In this document: in pieces, positions 36,558 through 45,163 of the stretch | How the letters are laid out: every line of letters begins with the position of its first letter | How positions within the stretch are numbered: position 1 is the stretch's first letter | Assembly (NCBI GenBank): GCA_039973685.1 | Contig: JBDWKL010000054.1 | Location: 21,132 to 85,131, forward strand | Source of the DNA: Hyphomicrobiales bacterium | GTDB lineage: Bacteria > Pseudomonadota > Alphaproteobacteria > Rhizobiales > JACESI01 | Length of the DNA stretch: 64,000 nt | Reading direction: 5' to 3' | The notes under the pieces: generated by a model | Databases searched by the model: none | The model's input: the letters and a program-made list of their open reading frames with translations, nothing else | Told to the model about the DNA's origin: nothing | Made by a program: the position numbers and the translations under genes

Positions 36558-37556
36558 ATGCTGAACACTCCCACCTACCAAGATGTACTCAAGGCTACTC
36601 ATCGAATTGCTGGCCACGCGATTAAAACGCCGTTGCTTACCTCCAATATTTTGGATGACCTTTGCGGTGGGCGGGTATTCTTGAAAGCGGAGAATTTGCA
36701 GCGCACTGGGTCGTTTAAGTTTCGTGGTGCGATGAATTCTGTCTCGGCCTATTTGGAGCAAAACCCTGATCTTGCAAAGAGCGGAGTAATCGCTTGCTCT
36801 TCTGGCAATCACGCACAAGGAATAGCCGAGGCTGCGCGACTGCTGAATATTCCTGCGACAATCATCATGCCTTTTGACGCGCCGCAAATCAAAGTGGATC
36901 GCACGCGTCGGTCTGGTGCAACGGTTTTGTTTTTTGATCGTGCGAATGAAGATCGTGATGTTGTCACCAACGCTAAAGCAGAAGAACTTGGTGCCGTGCT
37001 CATCCACCCCTACAACAACCCCTATGTCATGGCGGGGCAGGGAACTTGCGCATTGGAAGCAATTGATTTCTTTGACGACAACGATATTGACTTGAACCGC
37101 GTGTTTGCTTGTACGGGCGGAGGTGGTCTTTCTGCTGGCATTGCTACCGTGCTAAAAGAACGTCTGCCAAAGGTGAAATTCCACACGGTGGAGCCTGAAG
37201 ATTTCGACGATTACAGTCGCTCCCTTGTGAAGGGTGAACGGGTCGCCAATCCAACCACCGTTGGATCAATTTGTGACGCGATTATTACGCCGACGCCGGG
37301 TGAACTGAGTTTTTCAATATTGAAAGATTATGCATCACAAGGTCTGACGATCTCAGATGAAGATGCATTGCGCGCGGTTGCCTTTGCGTTCAACGAGCTC
37401 AAAGTTGTGGTTGAACCAGGTGGCGCAGCGGCGCTGGCAGCTTTGTTATCAAAGAAGATTGATATACGAGGGGAGACTGTGTTGGTAACACTTTCTGGTG
37501 GAAATATTGACCCAGAAATGATGCAAAAAGCTTTGTCGCTAGAAGCATCTCGTTAA
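36558..37556 (+). CDS. Threonine dehydratase/serine racemase-like PLP enzyme
   Basis: A 332-residue fold type II PLP enzyme without an ACT domain. K54 in TGSFKFRGAMN is the Schiff-base lysine, SSGNHAQG (residues 81-88) binds the substrate carboxylate, and ACTGGGGLSAG forms the phosphate loop. The length fits catabolic threonine/serine dehydratase (TdcB), serine racemase or threo-3-hydroxyaspartate ammonia-lyase. With several ilv genes in the window, supply of 2-oxobutyrate is possible, but a biosynthetic IlvA would normally carry a regulatory domain. Separated by 36 nt from the GT4 gene. Confidence 0.9.
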   Translation: MLNTPTYQDVLKATHRIAGHAIKTPLLTSNILDDLCGGRVFLKAENLQRTGSFKFRGAMNSVSAYLEQNPDLAKSGVIACSSGNHAQGIAEAARLLNIPATIIMPFDAPQIKVDRTRRSGATVLFFDRANEDRDVVTNAKAEELGAVLIHPYNNPYVMAGQGTCALEAIDFFDDNDIDLNRVFACTGGGGLSAGIATVLKERLPKVKFHTVEPEDFDDYSRSLVKGERVANPTTVGSICDAIITPTPGELSFSILKDYASQGLTISDEDALRAVAFAFNELKVVVEPGGAAALAALLSKKIDIRGETVLVTLSGGNIDPEMMQKALSLEASR

Positions 37557-37579
37557 AGAGCATCTAGCTAAAGTGTCGT

Positions 37580-38593
37580 CTAGCTAAATTGAGCAAGGCG
37601 CGCATGAAGAGGGGCAACCCCTATTTCTTCATCCGCATCTTGAACGTCTGCAGATGCTTGTTCTTGCGTTTCTGGCAATGATGCTGGGTTCACTTCCCAT
37701 TCGTCATCATCGTCCATGACTTCTTCTGCAGGAGGCGCTTGGAAGGCAAGCTCGTCTTCCGTGTCTGCTTCGAAGGCCATCATATTTGGATCAGGAGCTT
37801 CTTCAAAACTATCGTCAATGACGAAGAACGCGTCTTCATCAGAAACAGCTTCGTTATCCGGATCAGACCAATCAAGTGCGGCTTCAAATTCCACATCTTC
37901 GGCTGATAATACGGCATCAATTTCGTTTTGCTCTTGCGCGTCTGTAGGCAAGGCAGGTCCGTTTTTCAGATGTTCGTCTTCGTGGCTTGCAGCATCGCTT
38001 TGTTTATATCGATGTAATTCATCGGCATCCCAAAGGCTGACCATGTTTTTAAGGCGCTGCTCGATGTCTGATGTTAGCCCAACGACTTTACGCAAACGTT
38101 GGCCAGTCAAATCTTGGAATGAGCAGGCCATGTAAACATCTGTTACAAGTTCATCGATTTTATCGAATTGGGAATTGTCTTTATCAGTTTCTTTTAATTC
38201 CCAAATGATCTCTTGAATTTTTTCAGCAGAAGAGAGGATGTTCGATGTCGCATCTTCTGTTTCATCTAAAACAACGTTTAGCTCTACTTGGGCATCGCTT
38301 ATTGTCGTGCCGTTGTCGCCGGTGTTTGCGACTTCGGTTTTAATTTGCTCGATAGTCTGCGTCATATCCACAATATCAAGACGCAATTGCAGCATGTCGG
38401 CAGGATCGTGTTCTGAGCTTATATAGCTTTTCAGATTGTCGATCGCTTCGACCACGCGGACAGTGTCAGACTCGCGATTTCGTTTCGCGTATTCAGCTAG
38501 AAACCAGCGCCCTCTTGCCGTCTCCATTACCGCTTCTTCAATCGCACGGTAATCGTCTTCGGAAATGTCGTTTGGTTTAATCAATTCGCCCAT
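37580..38593 (-). CDS. CheZ-like phosphatase protein with acidic C-terminal half
   Basis: A 337-residue protein. The first 190 residues are helical and contain CSFQDLTGQRLRKVV; D161-LTG-Q165 matches the DxxxQ catalytic motif of CheZ, which removes phosphate from CheY-P. The remaining 150 residues are acidic, low complexity and probably disordered, ending in a short hydrophobic segment (IGVAPLHARLAQF) that could be a docking peptide. The start at 38593 has AGGTGG upstream; an in-frame GTG at 38602 is less likely. No che genes lie next to it; flagellar genes are 18 kb away. Confidence 0.75.
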   Translation of the reverse strand: MGELIKPNDISEDDYRAIEEAVMETARGRWFLAEYAKRNRESDTVRVVEAIDNLKSYISSEHDPADMLQLRLDIVDMTQTIEQIKTEVANTGDNGTTISDAQVELNVVLDETEDATSNILSSAEKIQEIIWELKETDKDNSQFDKIDELVTDVYMACSFQDLTGQRLRKVVGLTSDIEQRLKNMVSLWDADELHRYKQSDAASHEDEHLKNGPALPTDAQEQNEIDAVLSAEDVEFEAALDWSDPDNEAVSDEDAFFVIDDSFEEAPDPNMMAFEADTEDELAFQAPPAEEVMDDDDEWEVNPASLPETQEQASADVQDADEEIGVAPLHARLAQFS

Positions 38594-38689
38594 AGAATCC
38601 ACCTTTATGACTCAGGTATAAGTATTAGCCAAAAAGAGTTACCGAAGTGTATTCTTAATTTAGATTCGCACACCTAAGGTACTAAACCG

Positions 38690-39841
38690 TTGAATTCTTC
38701 TATAAAAATAGCACTTTTTGTGTCTTCGGTTTTCCTGGGACTTGGTATTTTCTTGCCCTTTTTCCCGTCATGGTTGTTAGGCCAGGGTTATACAGCAAAT
38801 GAGGTAGCGATTCTGTTGAGTATTTCACTGGTCGTCCGCGTTTTTTTCTCGCCCTACGCGGTGGCTGTGGCAGGTGGCTTATCTCAACGTCGTTATGCAG
38901 CTTATCTCTTCTGTTTTGTGTCGGTCGTGAGCTTTGCAGTGTTGGGTTTTGTTGACAGTTTCATTGTCGTGCTCATTTTGCTCAGCGTCTTTAGTGTTTT
39001 TTGGCATGCACTCATCCCGCTTGGCGATTCTTTCGTCTTGAGTGAGGTGCGTCTTAGCGGAGCAAATTACGGTCATATTAGGCTCTGGGGATCTGTTGCT
39101 TTTGTGGTCGCAAATCTCGCAGCTGGAATGTTCTTGGCTGATCTTGGAACCAACGGAGTGTTTTGGTTGATTTTGGCAATGCTTGCCCTGTCATTCATTG
39201 TGAGTTTTTTGCTACCAACCTACCGCCTTGATCCCAGTGACAGACCCAAAGTTGGAGCTCATGGCCTTGGAGGGTTGATTGCTTTTTTGAAGGGGCGACA
39301 ATTTTTGCAAATCGCGGCGCTCGCCGGACTTATTCAGGCGTCGCATGTTCTTGTCTATGGATTTGGAACGATTGATTGGCTGGCTAGAGGTTATACCGCA
39401 AGTCAGATCGGCTGGTTTTGGGCGGTGGGTGTGATCGCAGAAATATTGCTCTTTACGCAGGCCTCTAAATTGTTCTTAAAAATCGGTGCATCGCGCCTGC
39501 TTTTGTTGGGGGCTGTTGCTGCTACATTGCGTTGGGCATTGCATGGTTCAATGGACAGCGTGGTGTTGATTTTGATGGTTCAAATCCTGCATGGTTTCTC
39601 GTTTGGAGCGACCCATTTAGGTTTGCAGGCTTACATTGCGAAAGAAGTCAGTGAAGAAGAAACACCAGCCGCGCAAGGCGCCTCAACCTTTGTTGCAGGG
39701 CTATTGGCTGCAGGGCTTACCTTTTTCTGTGGCACACTTTATGCGCAATTTGGGTTGCAAAGTTTTTATGCAATGGCCGCTGTATCGTTAATTGCCGTTG
39801 TCTTTTTGCTATCAACCCCAAAGCTGCGGCGTGGGGGGTAA
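38690..39841 (+). CDS. MFS transporter, HcaT-like
   Basis: A 383-residue inner-membrane protein with about 12 hydrophobic helices. The N-terminus (LGLGIFLPFFPSWLLGQGYTANEV) and GHIRLWGSVAFVVANLAAG are typical of the 3-phenylpropionate permease HcaT and nucleoside permease-like MFS group (MFS_1_like). Substrate unknown. TTG start. Its 3' end overlaps the convergent dipeptide epimerase by 30 nt. Confidence 0.88.
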   Translation: MNSSIKIALFVSSVFLGLGIFLPFFPSWLLGQGYTANEVAILLSISLVVRVFFSPYAVAVAGGLSQRRYAAYLFCFVSVVSFAVLGFVDSFIVVLILLSVFSVFWHALIPLGDSFVLSEVRLSGANYGHIRLWGSVAFVVANLAAGMFLADLGTNGVFWLILAMLALSFIVSFLLPTYRLDPSDRPKVGAHGLGGLIAFLKGRQFLQIAALAGLIQASHVLVYGFGTIDWLARGYTASQIGWFWAVGVIAEILLFTQASKLFLKIGASRLLLLGAVAATLRWALHGSMDSVVLILMVQILHGFSFGATHLGLQAYIAKEVSEEETPAAQGASTFVAGLLAAGLTFFCGTLYAQFGLQSFYAMAAVSLIAVVFLLSTPKLRRGG

Positions 39842-40798
39842 GATGGTGCTGCCCTCATAGGTCAATCCGTGATCGCAATCGCTCGCCAATAAGAGTGGGC
39901 CATCAAGGTCAACCCATGTGGCACGCTGGGCTACATAAACCGCAGGTGCCATGGAAAGCGACGATGAAAGCATGCAACCAACCATTATGGTTAGACCGCG
40001 CTTTTCAGCGTCTTCAAGCACCACCATTGCTTCTGATAGGCCGCCGGTTTTATCAAGTTTGATGTTTATCGCATCGTAGCGCTTTTCGATATGATCGAGC
40101 TCTTCTCTGGTGTGAAGGCTTTCATCGGCACAAATTGGGATGGGTGATTTGATTGAGAGCAAAGCATCATCGTCGCCTGCTGGTAAGGGCTGCTCAATTA
40201 GGCCGACGTTGTTTTCAATGCAGCTTTTTAAATGATGATCAAAGTCTTTCGGCTTCCAGCCCTCATTGGCGTCAACAATTAGCTTTGCTTCAGGCGACCC
40301 ACGGCGTACAGCCGCAAGGCGCTCAATATCTTCTTCTCCCGCCCCTAACTTGATTTTTAAAACCTGCCGATCGTTGGCAGCTTTCGCGGCCTCATACATG
40401 GCGGAAGGCGTGTCGATGCCCAGTGTAAATGCTGTCACTTGAGGCTTCATGGTAAGGCCAAAACGGTTGGCGACGGAGAGCCCAGATTTTTTGGCCTCAA
40501 AATCAAGTCGCGCGCAATCAAGTGCGTTGCGTGCAGCGCCTGGAGGGAGGGCGCTTTGACAGGCTTCGAGTGTCGCAAAATTTTCTTCATCTTTTGCAAC
40601 ATTTGCTAAAAGCTCAAGCACGCTTTCAATTGTCTCGTCATATCGAGGATAGGGCATGCATTCGCCCCGTCCGGTGTGCGCGCCATCTGATATTTCAGCC
40701 ACCACCATATTTGCAGTGGTGCGAACCCCTCGCGAAATTCGAAAAGGTTTTTCCAGCGGTAGGCTGTGAGAATAGGCTTTGAGGGTGAGAGAGGGCAT
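39812..40798 (-). CDS. Dipeptide epimerase (L-Ala-D/L-Glu epimerase type)
   Basis: A 328-residue enolase-superfamily enzyme. The catalytic lysine motif KIK is at K148-K150, the metal ligands D176, E202 and D225 are in VDANEG, GLIEQPLP and ICADES, and the second lysine lies in NIKLDKTGG (K247). These match YcjG/YkfB enzymes that epimerise L-Ala-D-Glu from recycled murein peptides; the family is broad, so other dipeptides are possible. It is convergent with, and overlaps, the MFS gene. Confidence 0.9.
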   Translation of the reverse strand: MPSLTLKAYSHSLPLEKPFRISRGVRTTANMVVAEISDGAHTGRGECMPYPRYDETIESVLELLANVAKDEENFATLEACQSALPPGAARNALDCARLDFEAKKSGLSVANRFGLTMKPQVTAFTLGIDTPSAMYEAAKAANDRQVLKIKLGAGEEDIERLAAVRRGSPEAKLIVDANEGWKPKDFDHHLKSCIENNVGLIEQPLPAGDDDALLSIKSPIPICADESLHTREELDHIEKRYDAINIKLDKTGGLSEAMVVLEDAEKRGLTIMVGCMLSSSLSMAPAVYVAQRATWVDLDGPLLLASDCDHGLTYEGSTILPPTPQLWG

Positions 40799-40955
40799 TT
40801 TGATTTCTCATTTGTTCAGCAAATCGTCGCGTTAAAGTAGGCGTTTGATCTTCGCTTGGAAATAGCCAATTTGAGGTTTGGGTGGTTTTAGTTTTGTGAC
40901 CTTAAAACTCGCAAAAAGTGGTGTCTGTTTTGGAATTTATTGTATATTAAAGGTA

Positions 40956-42140
40956 ATGGACATTTTACTAGAACAAAATGTAGGCCGCGTGGTTGGTCTG
41001 AATGACACTGGCACACGCCAAGCAATGGCTGCGGTTGGTGAGTGGACTATTACCCATGCCGACCAAATTGAAAGCCATCTGGCCAGTCTCGTAAAACCAG
41101 ATAATAGCGAGATTTCAATTTCACTAAAAGACATAAAAACCCTCGATACATCAGGGGTTTGGTTGTTGTTGAAGTTGAGTAAAAGGTGGCAAAAAGACAA
41201 TGTTCGCGTCACTTTTGTTGATGTAAAGGCTGAACATAAAATCTTGCTAGAAGCGATTTCTGACGCCGCGCAAGAAATACAAGCGCACAACGTTCCTGTT
41301 CCATCGAAAGTAGGTTTGCTAGAGCGTTGTTTGGGCCTCATTTCAGACGGCGTTAGTGACGTAAAACGTATTCTCTCGCTGCTTGGTGCATTGATGGCGG
41401 CATGTGCTCGACGGATTACCGGTTTGTTTTTGGGCGCTTTGGGTAAAAAACCAGAAAATGGACAAGTCTTTAGGTTCCCGGCACTGTTCACTCATATGAT
41501 GAAAACAGGTTTGACGGCTGTGCCCATCATCTGCCTGATGACCTTTTTGATCGGCGCTATCATGGCGCAACAAGGGGCTTATCAGCTGAGCTTTTTTGGT
41601 GCAGATGTGATGGCGGTTGATCTGGTTGGCGTGCTGATCACGCGGGATTTGGGCGTTGTGTTGACTGCTATCATGGTATCTGGCCGATCAGGTTCTGCCT
41701 ACACTGCGGAAATTGGTTCCATGAAGATGCGTGAAGAGATCGACGCGTTGAAAGTGATCGGTCTTGATCCGGTTGATGTTCTGCTCTTCCCCCGCATTTT
41801 GGCGTTGATCATCATCATGCCATTGCTAACTGTTGTGGCGAACTATTCCGCCTTGCTTGGCGCACAGGTGGCGCTTTGGGTTTATATCGACCTATCATGG
41901 GAATTATTCCTGCAACGCACGCGCGATGCCATTCCCCTTACTTATTTTATGATGGGTATTATCAAGGCTCCTTTCATGGCGTTGATCATTGGGTTGATTG
42001 CCATGTCTGAAGGGTTGAAGGTTGAGGGTAGCTCTGAATCATTATCCCATCACACCACTGTCGCCGTCGTAAAATCGATTTTCATGGTGATTGTGGTCGA
42101 TGGTATTTTTGCGGTGATTTCCGCTAGTCTTGGATATTGA
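40956..42140 (+). CDS. MlaE-type lipid ABC permease with N-terminal STAS domain
   Basis: A 394-residue protein. Residues 1-105 form a STAS-like domain (ISLKDIKTLDTSGVWLLLKLSKRW is the core), followed by an MlaE/YrbE permease from about residue 165: MKTGLTAVPIICLMTFLIGAIMAQQ and SGRSGSAYTAEIGSMKMREEIDALKVIGLDP are hallmarks. The permease of the Mla phospholipid transport system in the inner membrane; the STAS fusion is common in alphaproteobacteria, where it replaces separate MlaB. First gene of a four-gene operon. Start chosen at the ATG at 40956. Confidence 0.93.
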   Translation: MDILLEQNVGRVVGLNDTGTRQAMAAVGEWTITHADQIESHLASLVKPDNSEISISLKDIKTLDTSGVWLLLKLSKRWQKDNVRVTFVDVKAEHKILLEAISDAAQEIQAHNVPVPSKVGLLERCLGLISDGVSDVKRILSLLGALMAACARRITGLFLGALGKKPENGQVFRFPALFTHMMKTGLTAVPIICLMTFLIGAIMAQQGAYQLSFFGADVMAVDLVGVLITRDLGVVLTAIMVSGRSGSAYTAEIGSMKMREEIDALKVIGLDPVDVLLFPRILALIIIMPLLTVVANYSALLGAQVALWVYIDLSWELFLQRTRDAIPLTYFMMGIIKAPFMALIIGLIAMSEGLKVEGSSESLSHHTTVAVVKSIFMVIVVDGIFAVISASLGY

Positions 42141-42142
42141 TC

Positions 42143-42934
42143 ATGCAGTCTCAAAATCCATCAATGCCCCCCCATGAAGAATGCGTGATTAAAGTGCGCG
42201 GACTGACTGTGGGTTTTGATGAAAGCAATATTCTTGAAAACCTCGATATCGATGTTTTAAAAGGTGAAATTTTAGGAATTGTCGGTGCGTCAGGCACAGG
42301 TAAATCAGTTCTTACACGGGCGATTTTGGGGCTTAACCCCAAGCGGAATGGTTCCGTCAACATATTGGGTCTTGATTATGATCGCTCATCATTTGCAGAA
42401 CGGCAGTTGATCGATCAACAATTGGGTGTGCTGTTTCAACATGGTGCGTTGTTTTCATCTCTAACGGTAAAACAAAACATCCAAGTGCCCATGCGAGAAT
42501 ATCTTGATTTGAGCCAGAGCCTGATGGATGAGCTGGCATTGATGAAGATGGAGCTGGTTGGATTAGCTCTTGATGCTGCTGATAAAGTACCTTCAGAGCT
42601 TTCAGGCGGTATGATAAAACGGGCGGGTGTAGCGCGGGCTCTTGCCCTTGATCCTGCCGTAATTTTCTTGGATGAACCCACATCAGGTCTTGACCCAATT
42701 GGTGCGCAAGAGTTTGATAAATTGATTTTGAAACTGAGAGACACTTTAGGGGTTACGGTGTTTATGGTCACTCACGATTTGGATAGTTTATTCACCGCGT
42801 GTGACAGAATTGCCGTTTTGGGTAAAAAACGCGTACTTGTCACGGGAAAACCTCAAGAAATGCTTGAATTTGATGACCCATGGGTGGATGCATACTTTAA
42901 CGGAGAACGTGCGAAACGAGCTCACATCGGATAG
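42143..42934 (+). CDS. MlaF-type ABC ATPase
   Basis: A 263-residue ATPase. Walker A GASGTGKS at residues 48-55, signature LSGGMIKRAGVARAL and Walker B IFLDEPTSGLDPIGA match the MlaF/Ttg2A group. It energises lipid transport by the MlaE-type permease. The ATG at 42143 lies 2 nt after the permease stop; a TTG at 42137 would overlap it. Second gene of the operon. Confidence 0.95.
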   Translation: MQSQNPSMPPHEECVIKVRGLTVGFDESNILENLDIDVLKGEILGIVGASGTGKSVLTRAILGLNPKRNGSVNILGLDYDRSSFAERQLIDQQLGVLFQHGALFSSLTVKQNIQVPMREYLDLSQSLMDELALMKMELVGLALDAADKVPSELSGGMIKRAGVARALALDPAVIFLDEPTSGLDPIGAQEFDKLILKLRDTLGVTVFMVTHDLDSLFTACDRIAVLGKKRVLVTGKPQEMLEFDDPWVDAYFNGERAKRAHIG

Positions 42935-42963
42935 AGCTTGAATTGAAGCGTATTGAGTAGTTT

Positions 42964-44415
42964 ATGGAAACACGCGCAAATTACATTGCAATAGGATTAT
43001 TCACGTTAGCTGTCTTCGCGATGGCTTTCGGATTTGTCTATTGGCTTGTGCGGTATGGTGAAACGACTGACGCCCGCGAAGTTCAACTGATCATCCCAAG
43101 TGATGCTGGCGGATTGAAGCTAGGCAGCGGTGTGTTGTTTAACGGCTTGCGGGTTGGTGCGGTAACAAGCGTTCAGTTGTCGCAGGCAGATCCTGCCAAT
43201 GTATATGCCACCATGAAAGTGAAACTCGGTACACCTTTGCGCGCCGATACACAGGTGACGGTCTCAAGCCAACCCCTAACAGGCCTTGCCAATGTTTCCT
43301 TGGTTGGTGGTACGCCTGATAGCCCATTGATACTGGAGCAAGAAGAAACCCCAGTACTTCGCGCTAAAGCTTCCGCACTGAATGATGTTTTGGCATCTGC
43401 TGGCAAAACCATCACGATTGCAAATGACATCTTGGCAAAGGTCGATGGCCTTTTGGATGCGAATACGCCGTACATCAACAAGACAGTTGCGAATGTTGAA
43501 AAAATCACATCTGTCGTCGCCGATAAAACGGACGAGATTGATGAGCTATTGGTGAATGTTGGTAAAGCATCAACAGCGCTTGCCTCGCTCAGCGATACAC
43601 TTGGCACTGTGTCGAAAGATGTTGGTGCGATTGTTAAGGCGGTTGATCCTGAGACGGTGAAGTCGACCTTGAGTAACGCTGAAAAAATTACGGGTGACCT
43701 TGCCCGAAATACTGAGAAATTTGATGGCATATTGAATGATGCGAAAACGGCAGTGACCGGCGCGTCAACACTTGTCACGAGCCTGACGGCGACTGCGCAA
43801 GCCATTAATGGTGATCAACTAGCTCGCACACTTTCAAGTGTTGAAGGGATCAGTTCAGACCTGCAAGCGAAGCTTAAGTTGATTGATGGTGAGAAGATCG
43901 CCAACACCCTAACAAGCTTTGAGACTTTTGCGTCGAAACTTGAAACATCGGGCAAAGAGATTGATGTGATTATCGCAGGCGCGAAAACTGCGACAACTGA
44001 TGTGACGAAGCTTACCGGCACGCTTGCTGATAACCGCGAGAACCTCGACAAGATTATCAAAGATGCAACGGTCGTTGCGAGCCGTCTTGTGAAGACAAGT
44101 GAGGCCATTACCAAACTGGTTGGCACAGTCGATGGTTTGGTTGAAGCGGATGGGCGCGGGTTTGTTGTGGAAGCAACGGATGCTGCGACTTCAATTAGAA
44201 AAGTAGCTGAGAGTTTTGAAAAACGTGCGGACGCAATTTCTGGCGGCCTTGCTCGTTTCTCGACCCGCGGGTTAAGCGACATTGAAGCATTGATCGGCCA
44301 AAGCCGCACCGCCGTTACGCGACTTGAAAGTATTATCAAAAATATCGAAAGTAACCCTGCGCAATTTTTGCTGGGTGGAGACAAAGTGCCAGAGTATCGT
44401 CGGCGACGACGCTAG
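42964..44415 (+). CDS. MlaD/MCE-domain protein with long coiled coil
   Basis: A 483-residue protein. Residues 6-28 are an N-terminal membrane anchor, residues 38-115 the MCE domain (LKLGSGVLFNGLRVGAVTSVQL), and the remaining 350 residues a long helical, low-aromatic region rich in Thr, Ser, Ala and Val, ending in a basic RRRR tail. This periplasmic subunit binds lipids and bridges the envelope in MCE systems; the long helix suggests a needle or tunnel more like PqiB/LetB or Mce than short MlaD. Third gene of the operon. Confidence 0.93.
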   Translation: METRANYIAIGLFTLAVFAMAFGFVYWLVRYGETTDAREVQLIIPSDAGGLKLGSGVLFNGLRVGAVTSVQLSQADPANVYATMKVKLGTPLRADTQVTVSSQPLTGLANVSLVGGTPDSPLILEQEETPVLRAKASALNDVLASAGKTITIANDILAKVDGLLDANTPYINKTVANVEKITSVVADKTDEIDELLVNVGKASTALASLSDTLGTVSKDVGAIVKAVDPETVKSTLSNAEKITGDLARNTEKFDGILNDAKTAVTGASTLVTSLTATAQAINGDQLARTLSSVEGISSDLQAKLKLIDGEKIANTLTSFETFASKLETSGKEIDVIIAGAKTATTDVTKLTGTLADNRENLDKIIKDATVVASRLVKTSEAITKLVGTVDGLVEADGRGFVVEATDAATSIRKVAESFEKRADAISGGLARFSTRGLSDIEALIGQSRTAVTRLESIIKNIESNPAQFLLGGDKVPEYRRRRR

Positions 44416-44439
44416 TGTTATAAGTGCAATAGAGACAAG

Positions 44440-45072
44440 ATGGGTTGGGCTAAATTGAGTTTGAGAAATAAAGCATCTATCAGGAAGAGCCTTGCATGCG
44501 GGTTAGCGCTCGGTGTGAGTTTGCTTGCCGGTTGTGCCGTTCTTGTACCATCAGCGCCGCCGTCTGTTTATGACCTTGCTCTCAGCAGCGGTGTTACCGC
44601 GACGTCTGGTTCGACACGTAGCCAGATTTTGATCACGGAGCCGAAGGTTTTAACCTCGCTCGATAATGATCGCATTGTCATTAAACCGAGCACAGCTCAA
44701 ATTGCCTTTTTTGGTGATGTGCGCTGGAGCGATCGGTTGCCGCGTCTTGTTCAACTTTATCTAAGCCGTGCGTTTTCTGAAACAAATGGCGCGCGTGCTG
44801 TTGGCTTGCCGGGCGATGGTTTGATTATTGATCATCAATTGCTGTTTGACTTGCGTGCGTTCCAAATCGAACCGTCAGGCAATGGCTTTAACGCGAATGT
44901 TGAAATTGCTGTCCGTATCTTGAATGACAAAAATGGCCGTGTGATTGCCAGCAAAACATTTACAGCCACTCAATCGTCTGCTGACGACGCTGTAAAAGCG
45001 GTTGCTGCTTTGAACGGCGCTTTGGATGATGTAGCAGCTGAATTGATCGCGTGGGTTTACGGTAAAATTTAA
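44440..45072 (+). CDS. ABC transport auxiliary lipoprotein (PqiC-like)
   Basis: A 210-residue protein with a lipoprotein signal peptide: basic N-terminus, hydrophobic stretch and lipobox LLAGC (Cys at residue 32). The rest resembles the ABC-type transport auxiliary component family (PqiC/YmbA), with YDLALSSG near the start and VRWSDRLPRLVQLYLSRAF in the middle. It is the outer-membrane partner of MCE systems. Last gene of the operon; a strong bidirectional terminator follows. Confidence 0.88.
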   Translation: MGWAKLSLRNKASIRKSLACGLALGVSLLAGCAVLVPSAPPSVYDLALSSGVTATSGSTRSQILITEPKVLTSLDNDRIVIKPSTAQIAFFGDVRWSDRLPRLVQLYLSRAFSETNGARAVGLPGDGLIIDHQLLFDLRAFQIEPSGNGFNANVEIAVRILNDKNGRVIASKTFTATQSSADDAVKAVAALNGALDDVAAELIAWVYGKI

Positions 45073-45106
45073 GGTGTGAACCTTCCAACGAAATCAGAAG
45101 TTGAGA

Positions 45107-45145
45107 ATAAAAAAAGGCGGCGCCCGCAAGCACCGCCTTTTCTTG
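45107..45145. terminator. Bidirectional terminator between MCE operon and gpr-like gene
   Basis: AAAAGGCGG (45112-45120) pairs perfectly with CCGCCTTTT (45133-45141) around a 12-nt loop. On the - strand the stem is followed by a run of at least seven T, and on the + strand by TTTTCTTG, so it can end both converging transcripts. Confidence 0.9.
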
Positions 45146-45163
45146 TTTCTGAACTATAATCGC

